Below are positions 8,398-15,985 of a stretch of 64,000 nucleotides of DNA, in pieces (position 1 is the stretch's first letter; each line of letters starts with the position of its first letter). Source of the DNA: DASQFD01 sp035633255 (GTDB lineage: Bacteria; Actinomycetota; Actinomycetes; Actinomycetales; Dermatophilaceae); the NCBI GenBank assembly GCA_035633255.1, contig DASQFD010000021.1, forward strand, positions 1 to 64,000, in the 5' to 3' direction. Below the pieces are notes generated by a model. It did no database searches. It saw nothing but the letters and a program-made list of their open reading frames with translations, and was not told where the DNA came from. Both the position numbers and the translations under genes were made by a program.

Positions 8398-9372
8398 GTG
8401 CTGGCCGGGGCTCGCTCGTTCGCCGCGATCGGCGAGTGGGCTGCGGACCTATCCAGCCAGCAGCTGTCCGGGCTCGGGCTGGGCCGCGCACCGGAGGAGT
8501 CAACCCTGCGCAAGCTGTTCGCACGCCTGGGCGCGGACGCGCTGGATCAGGTGCTCGGGGCATGGCTGTGGACCCGCACCAGTGTCGTTGACGGCCGCCG
8601 GGTGATCGCCATCGACGGCAAGACGGTCCGCGGGGCCCGAACCCGCCCGGACGGGACGGCGCCGCACCTGGTCGCCGCGTTCGACCACGACGCCGGGGTC
8701 GTGCTCGGACAACTCGCGGTCGCCGCCAAGAGCAACGAGATCCCTTGCGCGGGTGACCTGCTCGCCTGTTTCGACCTGACCGACACGATCGTGACCCTGG
8801 ACGCGATGCACACCCAGAGCGACACCGCGACCGCGATCACCGGCGCGGGCGGGCACTACCTGCTCACGGTCAAGGGCAACACCCCGACGCTTCGCCGCAA
8901 GCTCAAGGCGCTGCCGTGGAAAGACATCCCCGCGCACTCGGTGACCGAGACCGGGCACGGCAGGCGCACCACGCGCACCATCAAGGTCGCGACCGTCCCG
9001 GACTGGGTCGAGTTCCCCGGCGCGGCCCAGGTCGCGCAGCTCCGCCGCACCATCACCACCAAAGGGCACAAGACCGTCGAGGTGGTCTACCTGATCACCT
9101 CCGCCGACCCGGCCACCGCACCCCCAGCGACCCTGGCCGCCTGGGTCCAAGGCCATTGGTCGATCGAGAACAGCCTGCATTGGGTGCGCGACGTGACGCT
9201 CGGAGAAGACGACTCCCAGGTCCGCACCGGGCAAGCGCCCAGAATCATGGCCAGCCTGCGCAACACCGCCATCAGCCTGCTGCGTCTGGCCGGCTGGGAC
9301 AACATCGCCAAGGCCCTACGACACCACGCCCGCGACCCAGACCGAGCCCTCACATGCCTGCTGACCTGCTAA
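8398..9372 (+). pseudogene. ISAs1-family transposase, 5' truncated
   Basis: The reading frame from a GTG at 8398 gives 324 aa. Family members are usually about 370-400 aa and begin with a region around a 'DPR...RGVRH' motif that is missing here; this frame starts in the middle of the conserved VLAGARSFAAIGEW block. The DDE catalytic elements are all present: IAIDGKTVRG, VTLDAMHTQ, and the C-terminal HWSIENSLHWVRDVTLGEDDS. The catalytic core could fold, but without the N-terminal DNA-binding part and the left terminal repeat the copy is presumably immobile. Confidence 0.8.
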
Positions 9373-9395
9373 GACGTGACCTTTCCGGGACCCTG
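8398..9395 (+). mobile_element. ISAs1-family insertion sequence, left end missing
   Basis: The element contains most of an ISAs1-type transposase gene and a right end that finishes CCGGGACCCTG at 9395, the kind of terminal repeat expected for this family. No matching CAGGGTCCCGG left terminus is found upstream; the sequence instead joins the 87-bp repeat at 8397/8398. The right end interrupts a LURP-one-type gene. Both the IS start and the rest of that gene are missing, as expected after an IS-associated deletion. Confidence 0.75.
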
Positions 9396-9627
9396 AGTCC
9401 CGAATGCGCAGCTTGCGCTCCTGGATCTGCGCCACCGTCGCGCCGTCCACGGTCTCCAGGTCGAGGGTGTCCCGGACGCGCACGGCCTTGCCGTTGACCT
9501 TGTAGGCCCGGCGGCCGCCCGTTGTCTCGATCCAGAAGTCGTCGCCGATGTCGACCAGTCGCTCCCGCATGAGGAAGACCTCGGCATTCTCGGCGCCGCC
9601 ACGGCGCTCACGCAGTTGTTCGAGCAC
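9396..9627 (-). pseudogene. LURP-one-related protein, N-terminal fragment cut by IS
   Basis: The minus-strand frame starts at a GTG (9627) behind GAGGAG. It encodes LEQLRERR..., then MRERLVDIGDDFWIETTGG, GRRAYKVNGKAVRVRDTL and IQERKLRIRD. This is the first half of a LURP-one-related (LOR, tubby-like fold) protein, whose members are usually about 160 aa. After KLRIRD the frame runs into the insertion-sequence end and continues with unrelated codons to a stop at 9316. The C-terminal half is not found elsewhere in the window, so the gene is broken. Confidence 0.75.
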
Positions 9628-9979
9628 GTCTCTCCTCGGTGTTCGGGCAAGATCGATGGGCGTTGGAAGGCACCACTGTCGCCCAGCCGCCGGGCACTGC
9701 GCGTCATCCTCGCAGGACGATGTCGTGCCCTCCCGCTGCAGGCGCACCGCCCCGTCCTGGCCCCCGTGGGCGGACCAGGACAGCGCCGACGCGCCGGCGG
9801 GGAGGCCCCGCGAGGGCTGCACGGGGGCGGCCACGCGTCGGGCACCCCATCCTCCGGGGATGAGGCCGCCGTCCCCGCCCGGCCCTAGCGTGGTGGCGGT
9901 GGTCGCACCGCAGCGGACGACGAAGCCGTTGCCACGGGCAACCCAGCGGGGGCCCCCGCGGCCCGTGAGAGGAGAACCC
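9628..9979. other. Gene-free stretch upstream of the DUF6325 gene
   Basis: About 350 bp between the broken LURP-one gene and the DUF6325 start. Open frames here lack ribosome sites and recognisable products. A possible -10 hexamer TAGCGT at 9886-9891 could serve the downstream operon, leaving a leader of roughly 85 nt. Confidence 0.5.
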
Positions 9980-10420
9980 ATGGTGGACGAGACGGTCTCG
10001 GGTCCGATCGACTTCCTGCTCCTGGAGTTCGCCGCGGACGCGGACACCCGGCCGGCGGCGGCCGCCATGCAGGACCTCGTCGACCGTGACCTCGTGCGCG
10101 TCTACGACGTCCTGGTGGTGCGCAAGGAGCTGGACGGGTCGTGCAGCGCAGTCGAGTTCTCGCAGGTCACCGCAGCCGGTGAGGGCGGGTTCCGAGCGCT
10201 GTCCGGGGCCCGGTCCGGGCTGCTCGGCGATGAGGACGTGCGGGAGGCCGCCGAGGCGATGGAGCCGGGCAGTGTGGGGGCCCTGATCGTCTACGAGAAC
10301 ACCTGGGCCCGCGGCTTCGTCCGCGCGGCGTCCGATGCCGGCGCCGAGGTCGTCGCCGGGGGCCGCATCCCGGCGCAGGACGTCATGGCGGCCCTCGACG
10401 CGCTCGAGTCCGCCTCCTGA
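9980..10420 (+). CDS. DUF6325 family protein
   Basis: The ATG at 9980 is chosen because GAGGAG precedes it; the open frame runs further upstream without support. The 146-aa protein begins with SGPIDFLLLEFAADAD, has VYDVLVVRKELDGS, and a C-terminal GALIVYENTWARGFVRAASDAG. This is the pattern of small actinobacterial DUF6325 (DUF1269-like) proteins, probably cytosolic and ferredoxin-like in fold. The function of the family is not known to me. It begins a four-gene same-strand set with a SHOCT protein, a sulfatase and a second SHOCT protein. Confidence 0.75.
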   Translation: MVDETVSGPIDFLLLEFAADADTRPAAAAMQDLVDRDLVRVYDVLVVRKELDGSCSAVEFSQVTAAGEGGFRALSGARSGLLGDEDVREAAEAMEPGSVGALIVYENTWARGFVRAASDAGAEVVAGGRIPAQDVMAALDALESAS

Positions 10421-10496
10421 CGCCGGCGCCACCGAGCCCGACCCGCCCGACCCGACCCGACCCGACCCGACCCGATAACGACACCAAGGACCCAGG

Positions 10497-10859
10497 ATGC
10501 CCGCACTGATCAGAGGCGTGGCCCGCACCGCTGCCGTCGTCGGCACCGCCACGGCCGTGTCCGGACGGGTGCAGCGCCGTCAGGCCGGGACGTACGCCGC
10601 CGCCGCACCGCCCGACCCGGCACCCCAACAGCAGGCGGCACCCCAACAGCAGGCAGCGCCCCAACAGCAGGCGGCGCCCCAGGGGCCTCCGCAGACGGCG
10701 GATGTCGCCGCCCCGGTCGCCGCGCCGCCACCCGTCCAGGCGGTGCCGGACGGGCCGACCGTGGTGGAGCAGCTCAAGGAGCTGGCCTCCCTCCGGGACC
10801 AGGGGATCCTCACCGAGGAGGAGTTCGCCCAGCAGAAAGCGCAGATCCTCCAAGGCTGA
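10497..10859 (+). CDS. SHOCT-domain protein with Pro/Gln linker
   Basis: The 120-aa protein has a short N-terminal segment (ALIRGVARTAAVVGTATAVSG), a linker of three near-identical PQQQAA units from 18-bp DNA repeats at about 10621-10680, and a C-terminal SHOCT motif (LKELASLRDQGILTEEEFAQQKAQIL). SHOCT domains are short oligomerisation modules. A CCCGA pentamer tract lies just upstream (about 10438-10475). The gene sits between the DUF6325 and sulfatase genes and is probably co-transcribed. Confidence 0.75.
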   Translation: MPALIRGVARTAAVVGTATAVSGRVQRRQAGTYAAAAPPDPAPQQQAAPQQQAAPQQQAAPQGPPQTADVAAPVAAPPPVQAVPDGPTVVEQLKELASLRDQGILTEEEFAQQKAQILQG

Positions 10860-10913
10860 CTGCCGCGCATTGGGGCGAGAGTCGCCACACACACTTCGAG
10901 ACCAGGAGACCAC

Positions 10914-12407
10914 ATGACAGGCTCGACCACGCCGAACATCCTCGTGATCTGGGGCGACGACATCGGCATCTCCAACCTCAGCTGCTACAGCGACGGGCTG
11001 ATGGGATACCGGACGCCGAACATCGACCGCCTGGCGGCCCAGGGCGCCCGGTTCACGGACTACTACGGCGAGCAGAGCTGCACCGCCGGCCGCGCCGCGT
11101 TCATCTGCGGGCAGAACCCCTACCGGACCGGCCTGACCAAGGTCGGTATGCCGGGCGCGGACATCGGGTTGCAGGACAAGGACCCGACCATCGCGACCGC
11201 GCTGAAGGCCCACGGGTACGCCACCGGGCAGTTCGGGAAGAACCACCTCGGCGACAAGGACGAGTTCCTGCCGACCCGCCACGGGTTCGACGAGTTCTTC
11301 GGCAACCTCTACCACCTCAACGCCGAGGAGGAGCCGGAGCACGTCGACTACCCCACCGAGGAGGAGTTCCCCAACTTCCGGGCCAGCTTCGGCCCGCGCG
11401 GGGTCATCCACAGCTGGGCGGACGGCCGCATGGAGGACACCGGGCCGCTGACGCGCGAACGCATGGAGACGATCGACGACGAGGTCACCGCCGAGGCGCT
11501 GCGCTTCATGCGGGAGGCGCGTGACGCGGACCAGCCCTTCTTCATCTGGTTCAACACCACCCACATGCACTTCCGCACGCACGCCCGGCCCGGCATACGG
11601 GGTCAGGCGGGGAGGTGGCAGTCGGAGTACCACGACGTCATGGTCGACCACGACCAGACCGTCGGCCGGCTGCTCGACGCGCTCGAGGAGCAGGCACTCG
11701 CCGAGGACACCATCGTCATGTACAGCACGGACAACGGGCCGCACATGAACAGCTGGCCGGACTCCGGCATGACACCGTTCCGCAACGAGAAGAACTCCAA
11801 CTGGGAGGGCGCCTACCGCATCCCCGCCATCGTCCGCTGGCCGGGACGGGTCCCCGAGGGCGTGGTCCTGAACGGGATCGTCTCCCACAACGACTGGTTC
11901 GTGACCTTCCTCGCGGCGGCCGGCGAGCCGGACATCGCCGACAAGCTCAAGGCAGGGCACAGGATCGGCGACCGCGACTACAAGGTCCACCTGGACGGGT
12001 TCAACCAGCTGCCCTACCTCACCGGCGAGGTGGCGGAGAGCCCACGGCCCCACTTCTTCTACGTCTCCGACGACGGAGACCTCACGGCGCTGCGCTACGA
12101 CAACTGGAAGTTCGTCTTCCTCGAGCAGCGGGCCCGCGGGACGCTGGGCATCTGGATGGAGCCCTACACCGAGCTGCGCTGCCCCAAGCTGTTCAACCTG
12201 CGCACCGACCCCTACGAGCGCGCCGACGTCACGTCGAACACCTACTACGACTGGATGCTCGACCGCGCCTGGATCTTCATCCCGGCCCAGGCCTTCGTGG
12301 CGAGGATGCTGGAGAGCCTCGTGGAGTTCCCCCCCTCGCAGACGCCGGCGAGCTTCACGATCGGCCAGGCGCTGGAGAAGCTGAAGGCGGGCATCGCCAT
12401 CTCCTGA
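10914..12407 (+). CDS. Arylsulfatase-type sulfatase
   Basis: The 497-aa protein starts TPNILVIWGDDIG, with the metal-binding DD of sulfatases. It has the formylglycine signature at residues about 60-65 as CTAGR, the C-x-A-x-R variant, in which the Cys would be oxidised to the catalytic formylglycine. Further metal/substrate motifs are GKNHLGD and YSTDNGPHMNSWPD. The ATG at 10914 has CCAGGAG upstream. There is no signal peptide, so it appears cytosolic. It would hydrolyse a sulfate ester; the substrate is unknown. No formylglycine-generating enzyme gene is in the window. Confidence 0.85.
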   Translation: MTGSTTPNILVIWGDDIGISNLSCYSDGLMGYRTPNIDRLAAQGARFTDYYGEQSCTAGRAAFICGQNPYRTGLTKVGMPGADIGLQDKDPTIATALKAHGYATGQFGKNHLGDKDEFLPTRHGFDEFFGNLYHLNAEEEPEHVDYPTEEEFPNFRASFGPRGVIHSWADGRMEDTGPLTRERMETIDDEVTAEALRFMREARDADQPFFIWFNTTHMHFRTHARPGIRGQAGRWQSEYHDVMVDHDQTVGRLLDALEEQALAEDTIVMYSTDNGPHMNSWPDSGMTPFRNEKNSNWEGAYRIPAIVRWPGRVPEGVVLNGIVSHNDWFVTFLAAAGEPDIADKLKAGHRIGDRDYKVHLDGFNQLPYLTGEVAESPRPHFFYVSDDGDLTALRYDNWKFVFLEQRARGTLGIWMEPYTELRCPKLFNLRTDPYERADVTSNTYYDWMLDRAWIFIPAQAFVARMLESLVEFPPSQTPASFTIGQALEKLKAGIAIS

Positions 12408-12493
12408 GCCATCTCCTGCGGCTCCAGGAGCTGCCGCCGACGCCGGCCACACCGGTCGCCGACCTCCCCACTCCTTCGACCGAAAGCAGCGCC

Positions 12494-12874
12494 ATGTCCT
12501 TCTGGGAAGTGCTCTGGCTCCTCGTCATCAGCTTCGCGTTCATCGCCTACCTCATGGTCCTCCTCAACATCGTCACGGACCTGTTCCGGGACCCGGACAC
12601 CTCCGGGGTGGTCAAGGCGGTGTGGTTCGTGGCACTGATCGTCCTGCCCTTCCTGGCGGCGGTCCTCTACCTGGTGTTCCGTGGCCGCGGCATGGCGTCC
12701 CGGCAGCAGCAGGCGGTGGCCTCGGCCGTGCGGGCCCAGGACGACTACATCCGCTCGGTCGCAGGAACGGGTCCCTCGCCCGCGGAGCAGATCGACCAGG
12801 CGCACCGGCTCCGGGAGTCCGGCACGATCTCGGCCGACGAGTTCGAGTCACTCAAGGCCAAGGCGCTGGGCTGA
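12494..12874 (+). CDS. Membrane-anchored SHOCT protein with PLDc_N-type N-terminus
   Basis: This 126-aa protein has two transmembrane segments (WEVLWLLVISFAFIAYLMVLL and WFVALIVLPFLAAVLYLVF) separated by a short loop, in the arrangement of the PLDc_N region. It ends in a SHOCT motif (IDQAHRLRESGTISADEFESLKAKAL). It follows the sulfatase by 86 bp and carries the same C-terminal module as the 120-aa protein upstream. One could imagine the two SHOCT proteins pairing, with this one at the membrane, but that is inference. Confidence 0.75.
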   Translation: MSFWEVLWLLVISFAFIAYLMVLLNIVTDLFRDPDTSGVVKAVWFVALIVLPFLAAVLYLVFRGRGMASRQQQAVASAVRAQDDYIRSVAGTGPSPAEQIDQAHRLRESGTISADEFESLKAKALG

Positions 12875-12906
12875 GCCTCGGCCCGCTGGTCGTCGGTGCC
12901 GTCCCC

Positions 12907-14343
12907 TCACACGCGGATCGCGGCCGGTATGCCGTCGGAGAACACCTCCGGGGGGTCGGGCAGCGACCGTGCCGTCCCGGCCGCATGACGGGCGGCCGTC
13001 CACGCGACCGCGCACGCGTCGAGGACGTCGTCCACGGCATACCCGCTGCCTCCGAGTACCGACGGGCGGGGGACGCCGGCGTCCGCCAGCGCGCGCAGCC
13101 GGGCGTCCCGACCCTCCTCGGTGTGCTTGCCCGGCAGCGGCGCCCCGGCCATCTCGGCGAACGACACCTCGGGGTGCACCTCGACCACCTCGACGGTCGG
13201 GCGCGCTCGTAGCCAGGCGTCCACCTCCAGGACCTTGGCGCGCAGGGCGAACGCCTGCGCGCCCACCCCCTGCCCGCTCCGCGCCCGGTTGGCCGCGTCC
13301 GCCTCCTCGCGCGTGGGGGAGAGGTATGCCGTGCGCGTCAGGGTCGCGAAGACGCACGAGGCGCGGCCGGGCAGGGACCGCCGGGCGAGGACGTCCGCCT
13401 GCCGCACAGTGGCGTCGGGCAGGCCGATCGGCATGTCGACGCCCACGACGCGCACGTCGAGGTCGGACCGGACGGTCTCGACCAGGGCGTCGATCCCGGG
13501 CGCGACGACGACGCGGGGGCGCGGTGCGCCCGGCGCCAGCACGACGCCCACCCACCCCGCGGCGCACCCGTCGACGCCGAGCACCGGTGCGGTGACCTCG
13601 AGCCGCGGCGGGCTGCCCGCCTGGCGCACGCGCTCCAGGGCGTCGAGGACCAGGTCCAGGCCGACGGCGAACTCGTCGCCGAACGCATACCCCGGCCGGA
13701 GCGCGTAACCCTCGGCGAAGGCCGTGAAGTGCGGGTAGGCCGCCCGCACCTCCGGAGCGAGGATCTGCGCCCCGAGCGCGGCGAGGTCGGCCGAGCCCTC
13801 GAAGGGGAGGCCGAGCTCCTGGACCAGGAAGCCGTAGAGGTGGGCGTCGAGCAGGGCGGCGGCGGTGGCGGTGCCCGGCAGGGAGAACCCCGCGGCGCGC
13901 AGGGCGCCCAGGACGGCGTCGTGGTGCCGGAGGGTCTCCGGCCCCGGGGTCCGGCGGGAGTCCATGAGGCCGACGGCCCAGCGGTGCCGCCGCAGCACCT
14001 GGCGCCCGGACTCCGAGCGGGCTCGGAGCTCACGGCGCCAGTCCCCCCCGACGGCCGGCAGGTGGATCTCGGCGAAGACGGCGTCGACCATCGCGTCCAG
14101 CAGCGCCTCCTTGCCCGCGACGTGGTGGTAGAGCGACATCGCCTCCACGCCCAGAAGCGCGGCCAGGGCCCGCATCGTCAGCCCGGCGAGGCCGGTCTCG
14201 TCGGCCAGGTCCAGCGCCGCGGCGACCACCCGGTCGCGGGTCAGCGGCGGCCGGCCGGACGGGGCCGACCGGCCGAAGGGCGGAGGCTCGGACGGCGGGG
14301 GACTGGACGGCGGGTGGCTGGACGGCGGGTGGCTTGCCGGCAT
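12907..14343 (-). CDS. TetR-family regulator fused to a DUF429 domain
   Basis: One 478-aa open frame begins at an ATG behind GGAAGGAG. After a Ser/Pro-rich leader of about 30 residues comes a TetR helix-turn-helix (LTRDRVVAAALDLADETG ... MRALAALLGVEAMSLYHHVAGKEALLDAM) with a TetR_C-like ligand domain to about residue 245. The second half begins APVLGVDGCAAGWVGVVL and continues with VVGVDMPIGLPD and VEVVEVHPEVSF, which is DUF429, a possible nuclease-like fold usually found alone. No stop or frame change separates the halves. It is divergent from the oxidoreductase at 14437, with two matching palindromes between them, so the TetR half probably represses that gene and itself. Confidence 0.8.
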   Translation of the reverse strand: MPASHPPSSHPPSSPPPSEPPPFGRSAPSGRPPLTRDRVVAAALDLADETGLAGLTMRALAALLGVEAMSLYHHVAGKEALLDAMVDAVFAEIHLPAVGGDWRRELRARSESGRQVLRRHRWAVGLMDSRRTPGPETLRHHDAVLGALRAAGFSLPGTATAAALLDAHLYGFLVQELGLPFEGSADLAALGAQILAPEVRAAYPHFTAFAEGYALRPGYAFGDEFAVGLDLVLDALERVRQAGSPPRLEVTAPVLGVDGCAAGWVGVVLAPGAPRPRVVVAPGIDALVETVRSDLDVRVVGVDMPIGLPDATVRQADVLARRSLPGRASCVFATLTRTAYLSPTREEADAANRARSGQGVGAQAFALRAKVLEVDAWLRARPTVEVVEVHPEVSFAEMAGAPLPGKHTEEGRDARLRALADAGVPRPSVLGGSGYAVDDVLDACAVAWTAARHAAGTARSLPDPPEVFSDGIPAAIRV

Positions 14344-14375
14344 ACCGGTCGCTCCTTCCGAGGGGCTTGTGTCAT

Positions 14376-14388
14376 CTTACGGCGTAAG
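14376..14388. promoter_or_regulatory. 13-bp palindrome, probable TetR operator O1
   Basis: CTTACGGCGTAAG is a perfect 6-1-6 palindrome in the 93-bp divergent region between the TetR fusion and the oxidoreductase. A second copy differing only in the central base lies 41 bp away, about four helical turns. Confidence 0.7.
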
Positions 14389-14416
14389 GCTAGGGTGGCG
14401 ACCGACCACCCCAAGG

Positions 14417-14429
14417 CTTACGACGTAAG
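14417..14429. promoter_or_regulatory. 13-bp palindrome, probable TetR operator O2
   Basis: CTTACGACGTAAG ends 7 bp before the ATG of the oxidoreductase and contains its AAGG ribosome-site sequence. A bound repressor here would block transcription or translation start directly. Confidence 0.7.
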
Positions 14430-14436
14430 GACGCGG

Positions 14437-15408
14437 ATGAAGGCGATCGTGCAGCACCGGTACGGCGGCACCGAGCAGCTGCACCTCGAGGAGGTGCCCG
14501 CTCCGTCGCCCGGCGCCGGTGAGGTGCTCGTGCGGGTCGGCGCGGCAGGGGTGGACCGGGGGACCTGGCACGCCATGGCGGGGCGGCCGCTCGCGGCGCG
14601 CCTGGCGCTCGGCCTGCGAGCGCCGCGGGACCGCACACCGGGGCGCGACGTGGCCGGCACCGTCGTGGCGGTCGGCGACGGCGTCGCGGGCCACGCCGTC
14701 GGCGACGCCGTCTACGGCACCGCCCGCGGGTCCTTCGCCGAGCTCGCGGTCGTGCCCGTGACGCGGCTGGCCACCCGCCCCGCCGGCCTGTCCGTGGAGG
14801 AGGCGGCCGCCGTCCCCGTGTCGGCGATCACCGCGCTGCAGGCGCTGCGTGCGGGCCGGGTGGGCCCGGGCCAGCGGGTGCTGGTCATCGGCGCCTCCGG
14901 AGGGGTCGGGTCGTTTGCCGTGCAGCTCACCGTCGACCTCGGCGCCCGGGTGACCGCCGTCTGCGGCCCGGCGAAGGCCGACCTCGTGCGCTCGCTGGGG
15001 GCCGAGGAGGTGGTCGACCACACGAGCACCCCCCTGGAGACCCTCGGCGAGCGCTTCGACGTCGTCGTGGACATCGCGGGGCACCGCCCGGTCCGGCTGC
15101 TGCGCCGACTGCTCACCGAGCGCGGCTCCCTCGTCGTCGTCGGCAGCGAGCACGAGGGGCGCTGGCTGGGCGGCCTGCAGCGCTCGATCGGGGCCGCCCT
15201 GCTCTCACCGCTGGTCCGCCAGCGCCTGGTCATGCTCGTCGCCTCCGAGGACGGCGCCGACCTCCGGCTCCTCACCGAGGCCATCGAGCGCGGTGCCGTG
15301 CGCCCGGCGCTGGAGCGCACCTTCCCCCTCTCGGAGGCCGCGGCGGCGGTCGACCACGTGGCCGCCGGCCGGGCCCGCGGCAAGGTGGTCGTCACGGTCC
15401 AGCGGTGA
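14437..15408 (+). CDS. NAD(P)-dependent zinc-less alcohol dehydrogenase / quinone oxidoreductase (MDR)
   Basis: The 323-aa protein starts MKAIVQHRYGGTEQLHLEEVP. It has the GroES-like domain with GRDVAGTVVAVGDGV and YGTARGSFAELAVVP, then a Rossmann domain with VLVIGASGGVGSFAVQL. The Cys/Glu zinc ligands of classical alcohol dehydrogenases are not evident, so it fits the quinone-oxidoreductase branch of the medium-chain family. It would reduce a quinone, enone or aldehyde using NAD(P)H. Its ATG lies 7 bp after a palindromic operator shared with the divergent TetR fusion, which suggests an inducible detoxification gene. Confidence 0.8.
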   Translation: MKAIVQHRYGGTEQLHLEEVPAPSPGAGEVLVRVGAAGVDRGTWHAMAGRPLAARLALGLRAPRDRTPGRDVAGTVVAVGDGVAGHAVGDAVYGTARGSFAELAVVPVTRLATRPAGLSVEEAAAVPVSAITALQALRAGRVGPGQRVLVIGASGGVGSFAVQLTVDLGARVTAVCGPAKADLVRSLGAEEVVDHTSTPLETLGERFDVVVDIAGHRPVRLLRRLLTERGSLVVVGSEHEGRWLGGLQRSIGAALLSPLVRQRLVMLVASEDGADLRLLTEAIERGAVRPALERTFPLSEAAAAVDHVAAGRARGKVVVTVQR

Positions 15409-15928
15409 AGCCCAGGACGTGCCACGCGAGGCCGTCGTGCCGGTACGTGCAGGAGAGGCCGGCCCGCTCGACCGACTCCGCAATGGCGGCCGGGTCGTGG
15501 GCGTAGACGCGGAACGCGCTGCGCCGCAGCCGGAACGCGGCGTTCTCCCCGGCAGCGGCGGCCCGGCTGAGCACGTTGCGCGGCGGGTGGCTGTAGACCA
15601 GCAGGCGGGTGGCGCGCCCGGCCGCGGCGGCCAGCAGCCGGTGCGGCTCGGGGTAGCAGCAGACGACGCGGTGCAGCACCACGACGTCGTGGCGCTCGAC
15701 GGCCTCGGGTGCCGCCGCGAGGTCGAGCCGCAGCCGGCGGACCCGGCCGGCGACCCCCAGCTCGGCGGCGAGCGCGGCCGCGTCGGCGTCGTAGGACGCC
15801 GACAGCTCCAGGCTGGTGGCCCGGGCGGCTCCGCGTCGCAGGAGCTCGAGCTGCACCTCACCCACCCCGCCGCCGATCTCCAGCACGGTGGCCCCGTCCA
15901 CCCCGTGCCCGACGACGGCGTCGACCAT
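15392..15928 (-). CDS. SAM-dependent methyltransferase, apparently N-terminally shortened
   Basis: The 178-aa frame carries the SAM-binding motif VLEIGGGVGEVQLELLRRGAA (motif I), then SLELSASYDADA, VVLHRVVCCYPEP and a C-terminal WHVLGFTAGP. It is a class I methyltransferase of a small actinobacterial group. Relatives, as I recall them, have 40-60 more residues before motif I. Here the upstream DNA is a run of short CAGGCC(C/G)TCAGG repeats with no ribosome site, so the 5' end may be deleted. It overlaps the end of the convergent oxidoreductase gene by 17 bp. Activity is doubtful; substrate unknown. Confidence 0.6.
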   Translation of the reverse strand: MVDAVVGHGVDGATVLEIGGGVGEVQLELLRRGAARATSLELSASYDADAAALAAELGVAGRVRRLRLDLAAAPEAVERHDVVVLHRVVCCYPEPHRLLAAAAGRATRLLVYSHPPRNVLSRAAAAGENAAFRLRRSAFRVYAHDPAAIAESVERAGLSCTYRHDGLAWHVLGFTAGP

Positions 15929-15985
15929 CCTGGTGCCGGGAACAGTCAGGCCCTCAGGCCGGCAATCTGCGAGGCCGTCAGGCCG

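Noticed and set aside
8398..8430. Reading the transposase as complete from the repeat
   Set aside because: The frame can be extended a few codons into the 87-bp repeat, but those residues do not match the family N-terminus and the left terminal repeat is absent.
9616..9888. Several short plus-strand frames in the gap before the DUF6325 gene
   Set aside because: They overlap in three frames, lack start signals and are very rich in Arg, Pro and Ala.
10438..10475. CCCGA pentamer tract considered as a CRISPR or iteron array
   Set aside because: Units are 5 bp without spacers, too short for CRISPR and not arranged like a replication origin. A simple repeat.
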